From assembly GCA_021792405.1 (NCBI GenBank), contig JAJYUU010000017.1:1-43686 (forward strand): 43,686 nt of DNA, written 5' to 3'. A program made the position numbers and the translations under genes. Below are positions 28,616 to 38,552 of the stretch, one piece after another. How positions within the stretch are numbered: the first letter of the stretch is position 1; each line of letters begins with the position of its first letter. Source of the stretch: Actinomycetes bacterium. GTDB lineage: Bacteria > Actinomycetota > Actinomycetes > Streptosporangiales > Streptosporangiaceae. The notes beneath the pieces are model-generated. The model saw only the letters and a list, made by a program, of their open reading frames with translations, was not told the DNA's origin and made no database searches.

Positions 28616-29143
28616 TTACTCGGTCTGCGCGCGCTCGATCTCGACGGACTCAAGCACGACGTCGGTCACCGGCCGGTCACCGCGGCCGGTCTGTACCCTG
28701 CTGATCCCATCGACGACGTCGCCGCCCTCGATGACCTCGCCGAAGATCGTGTGCTTGCCGTTCAGCCACGGGGTCGGGCCCGTGGTGATGAAGAACTGCG
28801 AGCCGTTCGTGCCGGGGCCTGCATTCGCCATCGCCAGCAGATACGGGCGGTCGAAGGCAAGATCCGGGTGGAACTCGTCGGCGAACTTGTAACCAGGGCC
28901 ACCGGTGCCGGTGCCAAGCGGATCGCCCCCCTGGATCATGAAGTCCGGGATTACCCGGTGAAAGATCGTTCCGTCATAAAGCGGCGCGTTACTCGCCTTG
29001 CCGGTGGCCGGGTCCGTCCACTCCCGGCTGCCCTCGGCAAGCTCGACGAAGTTCCGCACCGTCTTCGGCGCATGGTCAGGAAATAGCCGGACAACCACCT
29101 GGCCCCGGCTGGTCCGCAGCGTCGCGGTCAGCTTGTTGCTCAT
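28616..29143 (-). CDS. Cyclophilin-type peptidyl-prolyl cis-trans isomerase
   Basis: [32 protein letters not shown]...[35 protein letters not shown]. Confidence 0.95.
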   Translation of the reverse strand: MSNKLTATLRTSRGQVVVRLFPDHAPKTVRNFVELAEGSREWTDPATGKASNAPLYDGTIFHRVIPDFMIQGGDPLGTGTGGPGYKFADEFHPDLAFDRPYLLAMANAGPGTNGSQFFITTGPTPWLNGKHTIFGEVIEGGDVVDGISRVQTGRGDRPVTDVVLESVEIERAQTE

Positions 29144-29271
29144 ACCGGAATCCTGCCACGACCGGGCCGTGCTTCCGCCACGCCGGCCCCCGAGGTGGCG
29201 TTACGCGGCTGGATTGACTCGTCCTCGCAGGGGAAGGGGTCTGCCTGGGGAAGAACTTCCAGGAGGTCTGT

Positions 29272-29862
29272 GTGTCTGTTACGACGAAGAAGAAGCCTGC
29301 TAACGGGCTCCGCGTGCAGGCCATCCAGGCGGCCCGCCAGGCCGCTCCGCTGGCCAAGACCGTACCGCTGGCCCAGTTGGCCGCCCTGCAAGCCCAGCAG
29401 GCAGCCCAGCAGGCCGTGCCGCTGGCCCGGACAGCGGGCACGTCCATCCGGCATGGCGCCGACGACGCGGTGGCGTGGGCCACGCCGAAAGTCGATGCCG
29501 CCCGTTCCTGGGCCGCGCCGCAACTTGAGCATTCTGCCAGGGCGATCAGTGAGAGCCTCGCGCCGATGATCTCTAGCGCGCTGATCTCGGCGGCACACAA
29601 GATCGAGGTCCCGAAGCGGAAGTCGCCGCACCGCCGCTGGCTGCTAGCCGGCTCGATGATGCTCGCGACGGCGGCCGGGCTTGCGGCGGCGTTTGCCATG
29701 CGGGTGCGCCAGCAGACCGAGGCCTTCTCTGGCGCCAGCGCCGTCGGCAGCACGGCTGAACCGGGACCCGACGGCGCGCGCAACGAAGCGGGAACGGGCA
29801 TTGAATCGGCGGCCGATGACGGTCCCGACCCGGATATGAACGGCCACCCGACGATCACCTGA
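29272..29862 (+). CDS. DUF5324-like hypothetical membrane-anchored protein
   Basis: Ala/Gln-rich repeated helices (APLAKTVPLAQLAALQAQQAAQQAVPLA), basic stretch then single TM WLLAGSMMLATAAGLAAAFAM; AGGAGG-like RBS and GTG start. Confidence 0.65.
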   Translation: MSVTTKKKPANGLRVQAIQAARQAAPLAKTVPLAQLAALQAQQAAQQAVPLARTAGTSIRHGADDAVAWATPKVDAARSWAAPQLEHSARAISESLAPMISSALISAAHKIEVPKRKSPHRRWLLAGSMMLATAAGLAAAFAMRVRQQTEAFSGASAVGSTAEPGPDGARNEAGTGIESAADDGPDPDMNGHPTIT

Positions 29863-29967
29863 GCGCGCCAGCCGGTCCCGGCCTGGCCTGGGCGTGACAT
29901 AGGTCGTGACCAGGCCGCGACGGGCAGGACATGACACATCGTGACCGCGTGCCTAGCCTTGGGTCAT

Positions 29968-30490
29968 GCTCCTGCCGCCGTATGCGCCGTCACGGACCAG
30001 GACGGGCTGCGCCTGAGCCGCAGGATCGTCGCCAGCCTGTTCTTCGTGGTGATCTTGCTTCAGCCGTGCTTCACGATCATCCAGCACGGCCCGCGAACCG
30101 GTGAGCAGTGATAGCTCCGCTCGCCGCGTTCTTCGCCTATAGCGCCGCGCGGCGCGCCGAGGCGGTGGAGACACTCCGCCGGACGAGAGCTGAGCTCGCC
30201 AGGGCAGCCGTCGCCGAAGAGCGCCTCCGGATCGCCCGCGACCTGCACGACCTGCTCGGCCATTCGCTGTCGCTGATCACGCTGAAGGCCGAGTCCGGGC
30301 GAGCGGCCGGTGCCGGGCCCAGTGCCGGTGCCGGTGCCGGTGCTCGCAGGATCTGCATCGCCCGCCGGGTCTGCCGGGCTGGCCGGGCTCGCCGAACGTG
30401 TCTACAGCCTGGGCGGCGAGGTCACCGCCGGGGCCGACGGTCATGGCTTCCTGCTCCGGGTCGCCGTTCCGCTGACAACACCGGCCTGAC
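29968..30490 (+). pseudogene. Degraded DesK-type sensor histidine kinase
   Basis: Retains [32 protein letters not shown] and, in another frame, the HATPase tail [37 protein letters not shown]; most of the TM region and the ATPase core are missing. Confidence 0.82.
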
Positions 30491-30516
30491 CCGCGCCCGG
30501 CCGCGAGAATGAATAT

Positions 30517-30948
30517 ATGACCGTGCGGATCATGGTTGCCGAAGACCAGACGATGGTCCGGCAGGCGCTGGTGGCCCTGCTGGAGCTTGAGCCAGGCGGC
30601 CGCCTGCTCCGCGACGGCTTCGACGGCAAGGTCATCATCGTCACCACCTTTGACCGGCCCGGTTACCTGCGTGCCGCGATGACGGCCGGGGCGAGTGGGT
30701 TCCTGCTCAAGGACGCCCCGGCAGCCGACCTGGCGGCCGCCATCAGGCGGGTGGCCGCGGGCGAGCGGGTAGTCGACTCGTCGCTGGCCGCGGCGGCGCT
30801 TGCCCAGGGCGACAGCCCGCTGACCGGCAGGGAGCGGGAGGCCTTGGGCACCACTGTCCGCAACCACCTGTCGGCCGCAATCCAGAAGCTCGGCGCCCGC
30901 AACAGGGCCGAAGCCGTGCAGATCGCGCAACGCAAGGGCTGGCTGTAA
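30517..30948 (+). pseudogene. NarL/FixJ-type response regulator with internal in-frame deletions
   Basis: Starts MTVRIMVAEDQTMVRQALVALLELEP but jumps to RLLRDGFDGKVIIVTTFDRPGYLRAAMTAGASGFLLKDAP, omitting the phospho-acceptor region; LTGREREALG jumps to TVRNHLSAAIQKLGARNRAEAVQIAQRKGWL, omitting the first HTH helices. Confidence 0.8.
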
Positions 30949-30952
30949 CGCC

Positions 30953-32581
30953 ATGCTGCTCGACAGCGTGGTACGGACCTCGGCGGCCATCGCCGCCACG
31001 CCGGCCCGGCTCGCCAAGATCGACCACATCGCCGGCCTGCTGCGCAGCGTCCCGCCCGGCGAGGTCACGGTCGCCGTCGCGTTCCTGTCCGGTGACCTCA
31101 CCCAGCGCCAGATCGGCGTCGGCTACGCCGCATTGACTGACCTGCTTGGCGGATACGGGCGGCGCGATCCGGAGCCGCCTGGCCTGGCGCCGCCGCCGGA
31201 AGCACCGCAGCTCACGCTGACCGAGACCGATCGCGCGCTGGGCCAGATCGGCGCGCTGGCAGGCCAGGGATCGCAGGCCGAGCGGCGGCGGCTGCTGGCT
31301 GACCTGCTGGGCCTGGCCACCGGGCGAGAGCGGGAGTTCCTGGTGCGGCTGCTGGCAGGGGACTTGCGGCAGGGCGCACTGGACGGAGTGATGACGGACG
31401 CGGTCGCCAGGGCAGCGGGCGTTCCCGCCGCCGAAGTCCGGCGCGCCTATCAGCTCAGCGGATCACTCCCGGCCGCCGCGGCCACAGCACTCGGCGCTTC
31501 CGGCGCCGATGCCGCGATCGGTGCGCTCCGGGCAGTGGCACTGCAGGTCGGCCGGCCGGTCCGGCCGATGCTGGCCGCTTCCGCGCCGTCGGTCGCCGCC
31601 GCGCTGGAGCGGATCAGCCCGGCCGCGGTGGAGTGGAAGGTGGACGGCATCCGGGTGCAGGTACACCGGCAGGGCTCGGCGGTCCGCGTCTTCACCCGGA
31701 CCCTGGATGACATCACCGTCCGGGTGCCTGAACTGGTCCGGGCCGCGCTGACGCTGAACGTGACGGCGGCCGTGCTGGACGGAGAGGCGGTCGCGCTGCG
31801 CCCCGACGGCCGGCCACTGCCGTTCCAGGTCACCTCGGCTCGCGCGGCCAGCCAGTCGACCGCGAGCGACCAGCCTGGCCAGGTGCCGCTCGCGCTGTTC
31901 CTTTTCGACCTGCTGCACGTCGACGGGACGGATCTGCTCGAGCATCCGGCAGCGGATCGCTATGCCAGGCTCGCCGCGGTCACGCCCGCCGATCTGGTGA
32001 TCCCGCGGCTGGTCACGGCCGACGAGGCGGCCGCCGTCCGATTTTTCAGCACGGCCATCGAGCGCGGCCACGAGGGCGTGGTGATGAAGTCGCTGGACGC
32101 TCCGTACGGAGCCGGGCGCCGGGGCAGCGAGTGGATCAAGGTCAAGCCGCGGCACACGCTGGACCTGCTGGTCCTTGCGGCGGAGTGGGGTCACGGCCGG
32201 CGTCAGGGCTGGCTGTCCAACCTGCACCTGGGCGCGCGCGACCCGGCCACCGGCCAGGCCGTGATGCTCGGCAAGACGTTCAAGGGCCTTACCGACGCAC
32301 TGCTCGCCTGGCAGACGCAGCGGCTGCTCGAACTGGCCGATCCGCCGCACGATCCGGCAGCCAGCCTCCGGCGGGGGGTCGTGCGGGTCCGGCCGGAACT
32401 CGTCGTGGAGATCGCCTTCGACGGCGTGCAGGCGAGTACCAGGTATCCGGGCGGCGTGACGCTGCGGTTCGCTCGGGTGCTGCGCTACCGGCCGGACAAG
32501 AATCCGGCAGAGGCCGACACCATCGACGCCGTCCGTGCGCTGTGGCCGGGCGGTGCCCCAGGGATATTCCTGGCACACTAG
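30953..32581 (+). CDS. ATP-dependent DNA ligase (LigB-like)
   Basis: Active-site VEWKVDGIRVQVHR, ARYADLLHVDG-like LFDLLHVDGTDLLEHPAADRY, HEGVVMKSLDAPYGAGRRGSEWIKVKP. Confidence 0.93.
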   Translation: MLLDSVVRTSAAIAATPARLAKIDHIAGLLRSVPPGEVTVAVAFLSGDLTQRQIGVGYAALTDLLGGYGRRDPEPPGLAPPPEAPQLTLTETDRALGQIGALAGQGSQAERRRLLADLLGLATGREREFLVRLLAGDLRQGALDGVMTDAVARAAGVPAAEVRRAYQLSGSLPAAAATALGASGADAAIGALRAVALQVGRPVRPMLAASAPSVAAALERISPAAVEWKVDGIRVQVHRQGSAVRVFTRTLDDITVRVPELVRAALTLNVTAAVLDGEAVALRPDGRPLPFQVTSARAASQSTASDQPGQVPLALFLFDLLHVDGTDLLEHPAADRYARLAAVTPADLVIPRLVTADEAAAVRFFSTAIERGHEGVVMKSLDAPYGAGRRGSEWIKVKPRHTLDLLVLAAEWGHGRRQGWLSNLHLGARDPATGQAVMLGKTFKGLTDALLAWQTQRLLELADPPHDPAASLRRGVVRVRPELVVEIAFDGVQASTRYPGGVTLRFARVLRYRPDKNPAEADTIDAVRALWPGGAPGIFLAH

Positions 32582-32642
32582 GGCTGAACGTCATGCGCTG
32601 CCAGGACAGCAGCGGCAGGCACGGCCGAAGGGATAGCGACGA

Positions 32643-34346
32643 GTGCGAGCGGCATGGCTGGATGACGACGGCGCCTGGCGCACCACGCTGCGCGGGCGGC
32701 AGGTACTTGCCGATCCGAGGATCAACAAGGGCACCGCGTTCAGCGACGAGGAACGGGCCGCCCTCGGCCTGGTCGGCCTCATCCCGGCCGGGCACCTCAC
32801 GCTTGACCAGCAGGCCAGCCGTATCTACGCGCAGTTCCTCGGGCAGTCATCCGACCTGGCCCGCAATGTCCTGCTGAACGAGCTGCACGATCGCAACGAA
32901 GTGCTGTACTACCGGGTTCTGGCTGATCACCTCAGCGAGATGCTGCCGGTGATCTACACGCCCACAGTCGGCCAGGCGATCGAGCATTACAGCCACGAGT
33001 ACCGGCGGCCGCGCGGGATCTACCTGTCTGTCGACGAGCCGGGCCAGATCGAGCGGTCGCTGCGCGCGTTCGGACTGCAGGAAGACGACGTCGACCTGAT
33101 CGTGGCCACCGATGCCGGCGCGCTTCTGGGCATCGGTGACTGGGGCGTGGGAGGCATGAGCATCGCCGTCGGCAAGCTGGCCGTGTACACGGCCGCGGCC
33201 GGCATCGACCCTGGCCGGTCGCTTCCGGTCATGCTGGACGTCGGAACCGACCGCCAGGCGCTTCTCGACGACCCGATGTACATCGGCAACCGGCATCCGC
33301 GGGTAGCGGCCGACGAGTACGACGCGTTCCTGGCCGCCTTCATCGCCGCGGTCGGCACGGTCTTCCCGAAAGCGCTCTTGCACTGGGAGGACATGGGTAC
33401 TGCCAACGCACGCCGCCTGCTGACCCAGTACCGGGACAAGCTGCCCAGCTTCAACGACGACATCCAGGGTACCGGCGCGATCAACCTCGCCGCGGTGCTC
33501 GCGGCGGTGAAGGCCACCGGCACCGAACTGGCTGAGCACCGCGTCGTCATCTTCGGGGCCGGCTCGGCCGGCACCGGGATCGCCGACCAGCTGACGGCGG
33601 CGCTGACCGCCGACGGCCTGCCCGCGCAGCGGGCCAGAGCCCGGTTCTGGGCGGTTGACCGGCACGGCCTAGTCGTGGCCGGCGATGACGGGCTTACCGC
33701 CGGCCAGCGCAGATACGGCCGCGAACGGGCCGAAGTAGCAGACTGGCAGCGCGATCCGGTACTCGGCGGTATCCCGCTCGCCGAGGTCGTCCGCCGGGTG
33801 CACCCGACCGTGCTGATCGGCACCTCGGCTCGCGGCGGCGCGTTCACGCAGGAGATAGTCAAGGACATGGCTGCGCATGTCGAGCGGCCGATCATCATGC
33901 CGCTGTCCAATCCGACTGAGCTCTCCGAGGCCTGGCCCGCCGACCTGATCGAATGGACCGGCGGCCGTGCCCTGGTGGCGGCCGGCAGCCCGTTCCCGCC
34001 CATCGACTACGCCGGGACCAGGTATGCCATCGGCCAGGCGAACAACGCGCTGGTATTCCCCGGCCTCGGGCTCGGTGCCATCACCGCGCGCGCGTCCAGG
34101 ATCACCGACGGCATGCTCAGCGCCGCGGCCCATGCAGTGGCACGCCTGGTGGACGCCGGCACGCCCGGCGCCCCGCTGCTGCCGGAGATGGCGGCGCTGC
34201 GCGACACCTCACTCGCGGTCGCGGTCGCGGTCGCCGAGGCGGCCGCCGCCGACGGCGTGGCCGGCCGCGAACTCGCCGGCGACCTGCGGGATCGGGTAGC
34301 CGCGGCGATGTGGCAGCCGGTCTACCGCCCCGTCCGCCCGGCTTGA
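32643..34346 (+). CDS. NAD-dependent malic enzyme
   Basis: RNVLLNELHDRNEVLYYRVLADHLSEMLPVIYTPTVGQA, QYRDKLPSFNDDIQGTGAI, VIFGAGSAGTGIADQL, PLSNPTELSEA. Confidence 0.95.
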   Translation: MRAAWLDDDGAWRTTLRGRQVLADPRINKGTAFSDEERAALGLVGLIPAGHLTLDQQASRIYAQFLGQSSDLARNVLLNELHDRNEVLYYRVLADHLSEMLPVIYTPTVGQAIEHYSHEYRRPRGIYLSVDEPGQIERSLRAFGLQEDDVDLIVATDAGALLGIGDWGVGGMSIAVGKLAVYTAAAGIDPGRSLPVMLDVGTDRQALLDDPMYIGNRHPRVAADEYDAFLAAFIAAVGTVFPKALLHWEDMGTANARRLLTQYRDKLPSFNDDIQGTGAINLAAVLAAVKATGTELAEHRVVIFGAGSAGTGIADQLTAALTADGLPAQRARARFWAVDRHGLVVAGDDGLTAGQRRYGRERAEVADWQRDPVLGGIPLAEVVRRVHPTVLIGTSARGGAFTQEIVKDMAAHVERPIIMPLSNPTELSEAWPADLIEWTGGRALVAAGSPFPPIDYAGTRYAIGQANNALVFPGLGLGAITARASRITDGMLSAAAHAVARLVDAGTPGAPLLPEMAALRDTSLAVAVAVAEAAAADGVAGRELAGDLRDRVAAAMWQPVYRPVRPA

Positions 34347-34536
34347 GCTGCTTGCCCGCGATGGGCACGGCGTCACGAAGCTCTTTGCCGGGCCTGGTTA
34401 CGACGAGGCGCCACCCAGGCCGGCAAGAACGTCGCGGAGCCCTCAGCGAGGCGGTAGCCAGCGCCTGACCAACTCCGTTATGCCAGCCAGTCTGGCCCCA
34501 CGCCACTCTGTCAGGCGACGGGCGCAGGATCATTCG

Positions 34537-35559
34537 TCAGGCTCCGGCAGCCATTACCCTGACCGCCGCGATCGCCGCCGCCCGGACCGCCGAGATCCCG
34601 GCCCGTCCGCTGGCCCAGTCCTGCGACAGTACGACGACGAGCAGTTCATGGCCGTCGCACTCGACGACGCCGATGCTGCCGACCACGAAACGGCCGTGCA
34701 GCGGCAGATAGCCGTCGGCGACCGCGTAGTGAGTGCGGGACGTGGCTGCGGCCGGCACGCCCCAGCGCGGGGCCGCGGCCCTCACTTTGGCCATCAGGCC
34801 CAGCTCGTACGTGCGGTCGGCGAGATCCAGCGCGGAATGGCTGGTTGCCAGGTCAGCCAGCAGCTGCAACTGGTCGGCAACCGTCGTCCTGGTCATGCTC
34901 CACGCGCTGCCGGGTGCGGGGATCGTGTGCCGGAGCCGCAGCGCGCGGTCGCTCTCGGCCAGGCCTGTACTCTGCCCGATCGCCTGCCAGAGCCTGCCCG
35001 CCGCGGCGCCGCTCCCGTTGTCGATCATCTCAGCTGCCAGGCCGGCATCCAGGTGGCTGAGCCGCCTGCCAGCCCGATGATCCTGGTACAGCAAAGCGGC
35101 CAGGATGTCCGCCGCGGCGATACCGCCGGCATCGTAATGACTGGCCGCGCGGAACAGCGCCGTGGCGCCGGTCGCGGTGTCGGTTACGCCGACCGACAGC
35201 TGAGCCTTTCGTGTCCCGAGCGCGGCACGCAGGGCAGCGGCCAGCCGGGCGTTGAGCGCCTTTGCCTGAAGGGCGGGCGTAGTTCCGGCGGGGAGCTTGC
35301 GCAGGCTGTGCATCCCGATTGGATCCGTCCGCGTACTCGCGGCCACCGACTGTCCCAGTGCCGGACCCGGGCCCGCTCTGGCAGCCAGCACGCTGACTCC
35401 GACGACGAACGCCGCCATGAGGGCGAACGTGACGACGAACGCCAGCCGTTCGGCCACGCGCAGGCTCCCGGCATGGGCAGGCGCCCGCCTCACTTCGAAC
35501 TCCGGAGCACAGCTTCCCCCGCTTGCCCGTGTCACCCCGTCCAGGCGTGCCTTGCGCAC
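34537..35559 (-). CDS. Membrane-anchored beta-lactamase-fold (class A-like) protein, probably catalytically inactive
   Basis: N-terminal TM AFVVTFALMAAFVVGVSVLAA; overall pattern of serine-hydrolase family (HYDAGGIAAADILAALLYQDHRAGRRLS...AAEMIDNGSGAAAGRLWQAIG...YAVADGYLPL...VGSIGVVECDGHELLVVVLS). Confidence 0.78.
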   Translation of the reverse strand: MRKARLDGVTRASGGSCAPEFEVRRAPAHAGSLRVAERLAFVVTFALMAAFVVGVSVLAARAGPGPALGQSVAASTRTDPIGMHSLRKLPAGTTPALQAKALNARLAAALRAALGTRKAQLSVGVTDTATGATALFRAASHYDAGGIAAADILAALLYQDHRAGRRLSHLDAGLAAEMIDNGSGAAAGRLWQAIGQSTGLAESDRALRLRHTIPAPGSAWSMTRTTVADQLQLLADLATSHSALDLADRTYELGLMAKVRAAAPRWGVPAAATSRTHYAVADGYLPLHGRFVVGSIGVVECDGHELLVVVLSQDWASGRAGISAVRAAAIAAVRVMAAGA

Positions 35560-35646
35560 TGCCGCTGCGTTTGCCGCTGTTCGGTCGCTTTAGCAGTGTC
35601 AGGTACCGACGGAGGTTTATCGATTAATTTCCCCCGCTATTTTCAA

Positions 35647-35669
35647 GCTATTGACGACACGACAATAGC
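35647..35669. promoter_or_regulatory. Inverted repeat in AT-rich intergenic region
   Basis: GCTATTG-acgacacga-CAATAGC, perfect 7-bp arms, between divergent genes at 35559 (-) and ~35908 (+). Confidence 0.5.
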
Positions 35670-35907
35670 AGTGGCCCAAAATAGCTCTCTGGTACCTCTG
35701 AGCAGGGTATTCAAACCGTTATACGCTCGGCCCGAGCGCAGCAGAGAATAGTTGTCAGGGCATTTACCATTTTCCGCCGGACTATTACCTGGCCCGGTCG
35801 GCGGTGCCGCCAGCAGTCGCCGGCCCGCCTTCCGACCCATGTGACATGGGATGCGACCCGTCAGGTACTGGCCGCAACGCCGGCCGGCCGGGGCTACCCT
35901 GGGCACG

Positions 35908-37430
35908 TGTCATCACCCGCCGAGGCCGGCCTGCGGCCACCCCGATCCGTTGCAGCTGCGGTAGGCCGGGTCAGGCAGGCCGACAGTATCTGGTGGCTCG
36001 TCCTCGTGGCGGCTGCCTTCACCGTGGCACAACTCGCGGTTGTGGTGCCAAGGCTCGGGCTGAGCTGGGACGAGACCGTCTACATCAGCCAGGTCAGCAT
36101 TCACGCCCCGGCCGCGTATTTCGACCCGGCGCGAGCGCGCGGGATTCCGCTGCTGGTCGCGCCGGTCACGCTGCTTACGTCGTCGGTCCTGGCGGTGCGG
36201 ATCTACCTGGCCATTGCCTCCGGCGTAGCCCTGTTCCTGGCGTTGCTGTGCTGGCGCGGCCTGCGGCCGGCCTGGCAGCTTGCGCTCGCCGGGGTGATGT
36301 TCGCCGGGCTGTGGACCACTCTGTACTACGGCCCGCAGGCCATGCCGGACCTGTGGGTGGCGTTCAGTTCGCTGGCGGCCGTCGGCCTGTTCCTGCGAGC
36401 CGTTGGCGCTCAGGCTGGCGCAGCAGCCAGCGCTACGGCGGCCAGCGATTCGCCCGCGCGGCCGGCCCGCTGGGGTACGCTGACCGGGCTCGCCGTGTGC
36501 ATGGCGATCGCCGCGCTGGTCCGGCCTGGCGATGCCCTGTACCTGGTCGCGGCATTGTGTGTCGCCGCCATCTCGGTGCGGCCGTGGCGACGCTGGCAGG
36601 TGCTCGCGGCCGTCGTCGGCGGCTCAGCAGCCGGCGCCGCCGAGTGGATCATCGAAGCTTACGTCAGCTTCGGCGGGCCGCTTCAGCGGTTGCACGAAGC
36701 GAGCGCCGAGCAGAACGGCTTCGGCTTCCATCTCGGTTTCTGGGACGAGTTGCGCGCCGTCAACGGCCCCACGCTGTGCCGGCCTTGCACGGTCGGCTTC
36801 CGGTACCCCGAACTGAGCCTGTGGTGGCTCGCCTTGCCGGTCCTGGTCATACTCGGCGCCTACGCCGCTCGCCGTGCCGGACGGCTGGCATCCTCGGTGC
36901 TCGCCTCGGCGTGCGGCTTCGCCCTCGCCTTCCAGTACCTGTTCCTCATCGACTATGCGGCACCGCGATTCCTGCTGCCCGCATACGCCCTGGCCGCGAT
37001 CGGCGTCGCCGACGCCATCGGCGGGCTGCTGACTGGCGTTCAGCGCGACTTGCGTGCCCCGGCCACCTTGCTGGTCGCGGTCGTCCTCGGCGTCCAGCTA
37101 CTGATCCAGGCGACCGTGCTCGAGCATCAGGTCACTGAGAAGGTCAGCTTCTTCGGCGACTACACCCGCATCACCGCCGACCTGCGGGCACTCGGCATTC
37201 GCCCGCCTTGCCTGATCAAGGGAAAACAGGACATTCCGGTCGCGTTCTACGCTGGCTGCGCCTCGGCCCCAAGGTTCGCCGTCGGGCAGAAAGCTACCGA
37301 GCCGGTCGCAGTACTGGTGACGCCCGGCCAGCCGCCGCCGGCTTACGCTCGCGGCTGGACCCTGCACGTCCTGCCCGGCATCCGGTCCAAGTTGCTGGCG
37401 GCGAACGCCTATATAGCGCCCCGAGGGTAG
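35908..37430 (+). CDS. Polytopic membrane protein, probable ArnT/PMT-like glycosyltransferase
   Basis: Many TM segments; LGLSWDETVYISQV acidic loop typical of GT-C (WDE) enzymes; GTG start at 35908 proposed inside the 35841 ORF. Confidence 0.72.
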
Positions 37431-37471
37431 GCCGCACGGGGATCCCGCGCCGCGGCGTCACCGCGCTCCGG

Positions 37472-38434
37472 TTAGCAGTCGCCGCAGGCCCAGGCGTCCG
37501 CCACCATCTGGCGAAGGCCGTGCTGAGGCTGCCAGCCGAGTTCGCGGCCGATCCGCTCGCAGGACGCGACCAGCACTGCCGGGTCGCCGGGCCGCCGCTC
37601 AGTGATCTTGACCGGGATTTCCAGCCCCGTTACCTCCCGGCACGCTGCCAGTACCTCAAGGTTGGAGTAACCGGTACCGGAGCCGAGGTTGTAGATCTTG
37701 TGCTCAGCCGGACTGCATGCGCCCAGCGCGAGCAGGTGCGCGGCGGCGAGGTCGCCGACGTGGATGTAATCACGGATGCAGCTTCCGTCGGCTGTCGGGT
37801 AGTCGTCACCGAATATGCTGACCGGCCCGGACTGGTCCCGCGCGAGCTTGAGGATGTTCGGGATCAGGTGCGTTTCGACGGTATGCCGTTCCCCGAGCCA
37901 GCGGCCGCTGGCGTCCCGGACCGCGCCCGCCACGTTGAAGTAGCGCAGGCTGACGGCCGCCAGCCCATGCAGCCGGGCGTACTCGGTGAGCGCACTGTCC
38001 ACGGCCAGCTTCGATGCTCCGTACGGACTGGTCGGCCGCGGCCTGGCAGTCTCACCGATCGGGATGGCCTCCGGCTCACCGTAGACCGCTGCCGTCGAGG
38101 AGAACACGATGGCCGGGACTTTGGCCGCGCGCATGGCGTCGAGCAGTGCCAGCGTGCCGCCAAGGTTGTGACTCCAGTACAAGCCGGGGTCCGCGACCGA
38201 CTCGGCCACCAGCGACTTGGCAGCGAAGTGCAGCACTGCGTCCGCGCCCTCGGCCAGCAGCGCCGGGGCGTCGGCACGCAGGTCACCGCGCACGAAACGG
38301 GCACCGGGAGGGACCGCGTCGGCATGCCCGGTCGACAGGTCGTCCAGGATGGTGACCTGGTGGCCGGCTGCCGCAAGCTGCGCCGCCACTACGCTGCCGA
38401 TGTAGCCCGCACCGCCGGTGACAAGCAGCTTCAT
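37472..38434 (-). CDS. galE: UDP-glucose 4-epimerase
   Basis: MKLLVTGGAGYIGSVVAAQLAAAGHQVTILDDLSTGH, SSTAAVYGEPEAIPIGE...PTSPYGASKLA, RDYIHVGDLA. Confidence 0.94.
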   Translation of the reverse strand: MKLLVTGGAGYIGSVVAAQLAAAGHQVTILDDLSTGHADAVPPGARFVRGDLRADAPALLAEGADAVLHFAAKSLVAESVADPGLYWSHNLGGTLALLDAMRAAKVPAIVFSSTAAVYGEPEAIPIGETARPRPTSPYGASKLAVDSALTEYARLHGLAAVSLRYFNVAGAVRDASGRWLGERHTVETHLIPNILKLARDQSGPVSIFGDDYPTADGSCIRDYIHVGDLAAAHLLALGACSPAEHKIYNLGSGTGYSNLEVLAACREVTGLEIPVKITERRPGDPAVLVASCERIGRELGWQPQHGLRQMVADAWACGDC

Positions 38435-38552
38435 GCGCCCTCCGTTGTTAGTCACCCGGAGAGGATACTTGCGCCAGGGCCGGCCGGCCACGAGGATGCT
38501 CAGCCGCTGCCATGAACCCAGCCGTCCAGCACGGCCCGGTTGGGCGGATCAG

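Noticed and set aside
37208-38515. 435-aa plus-strand ORF opposite galE
   Set aside because: Overlaps the end of the membrane protein and all of galE; no domain signature.
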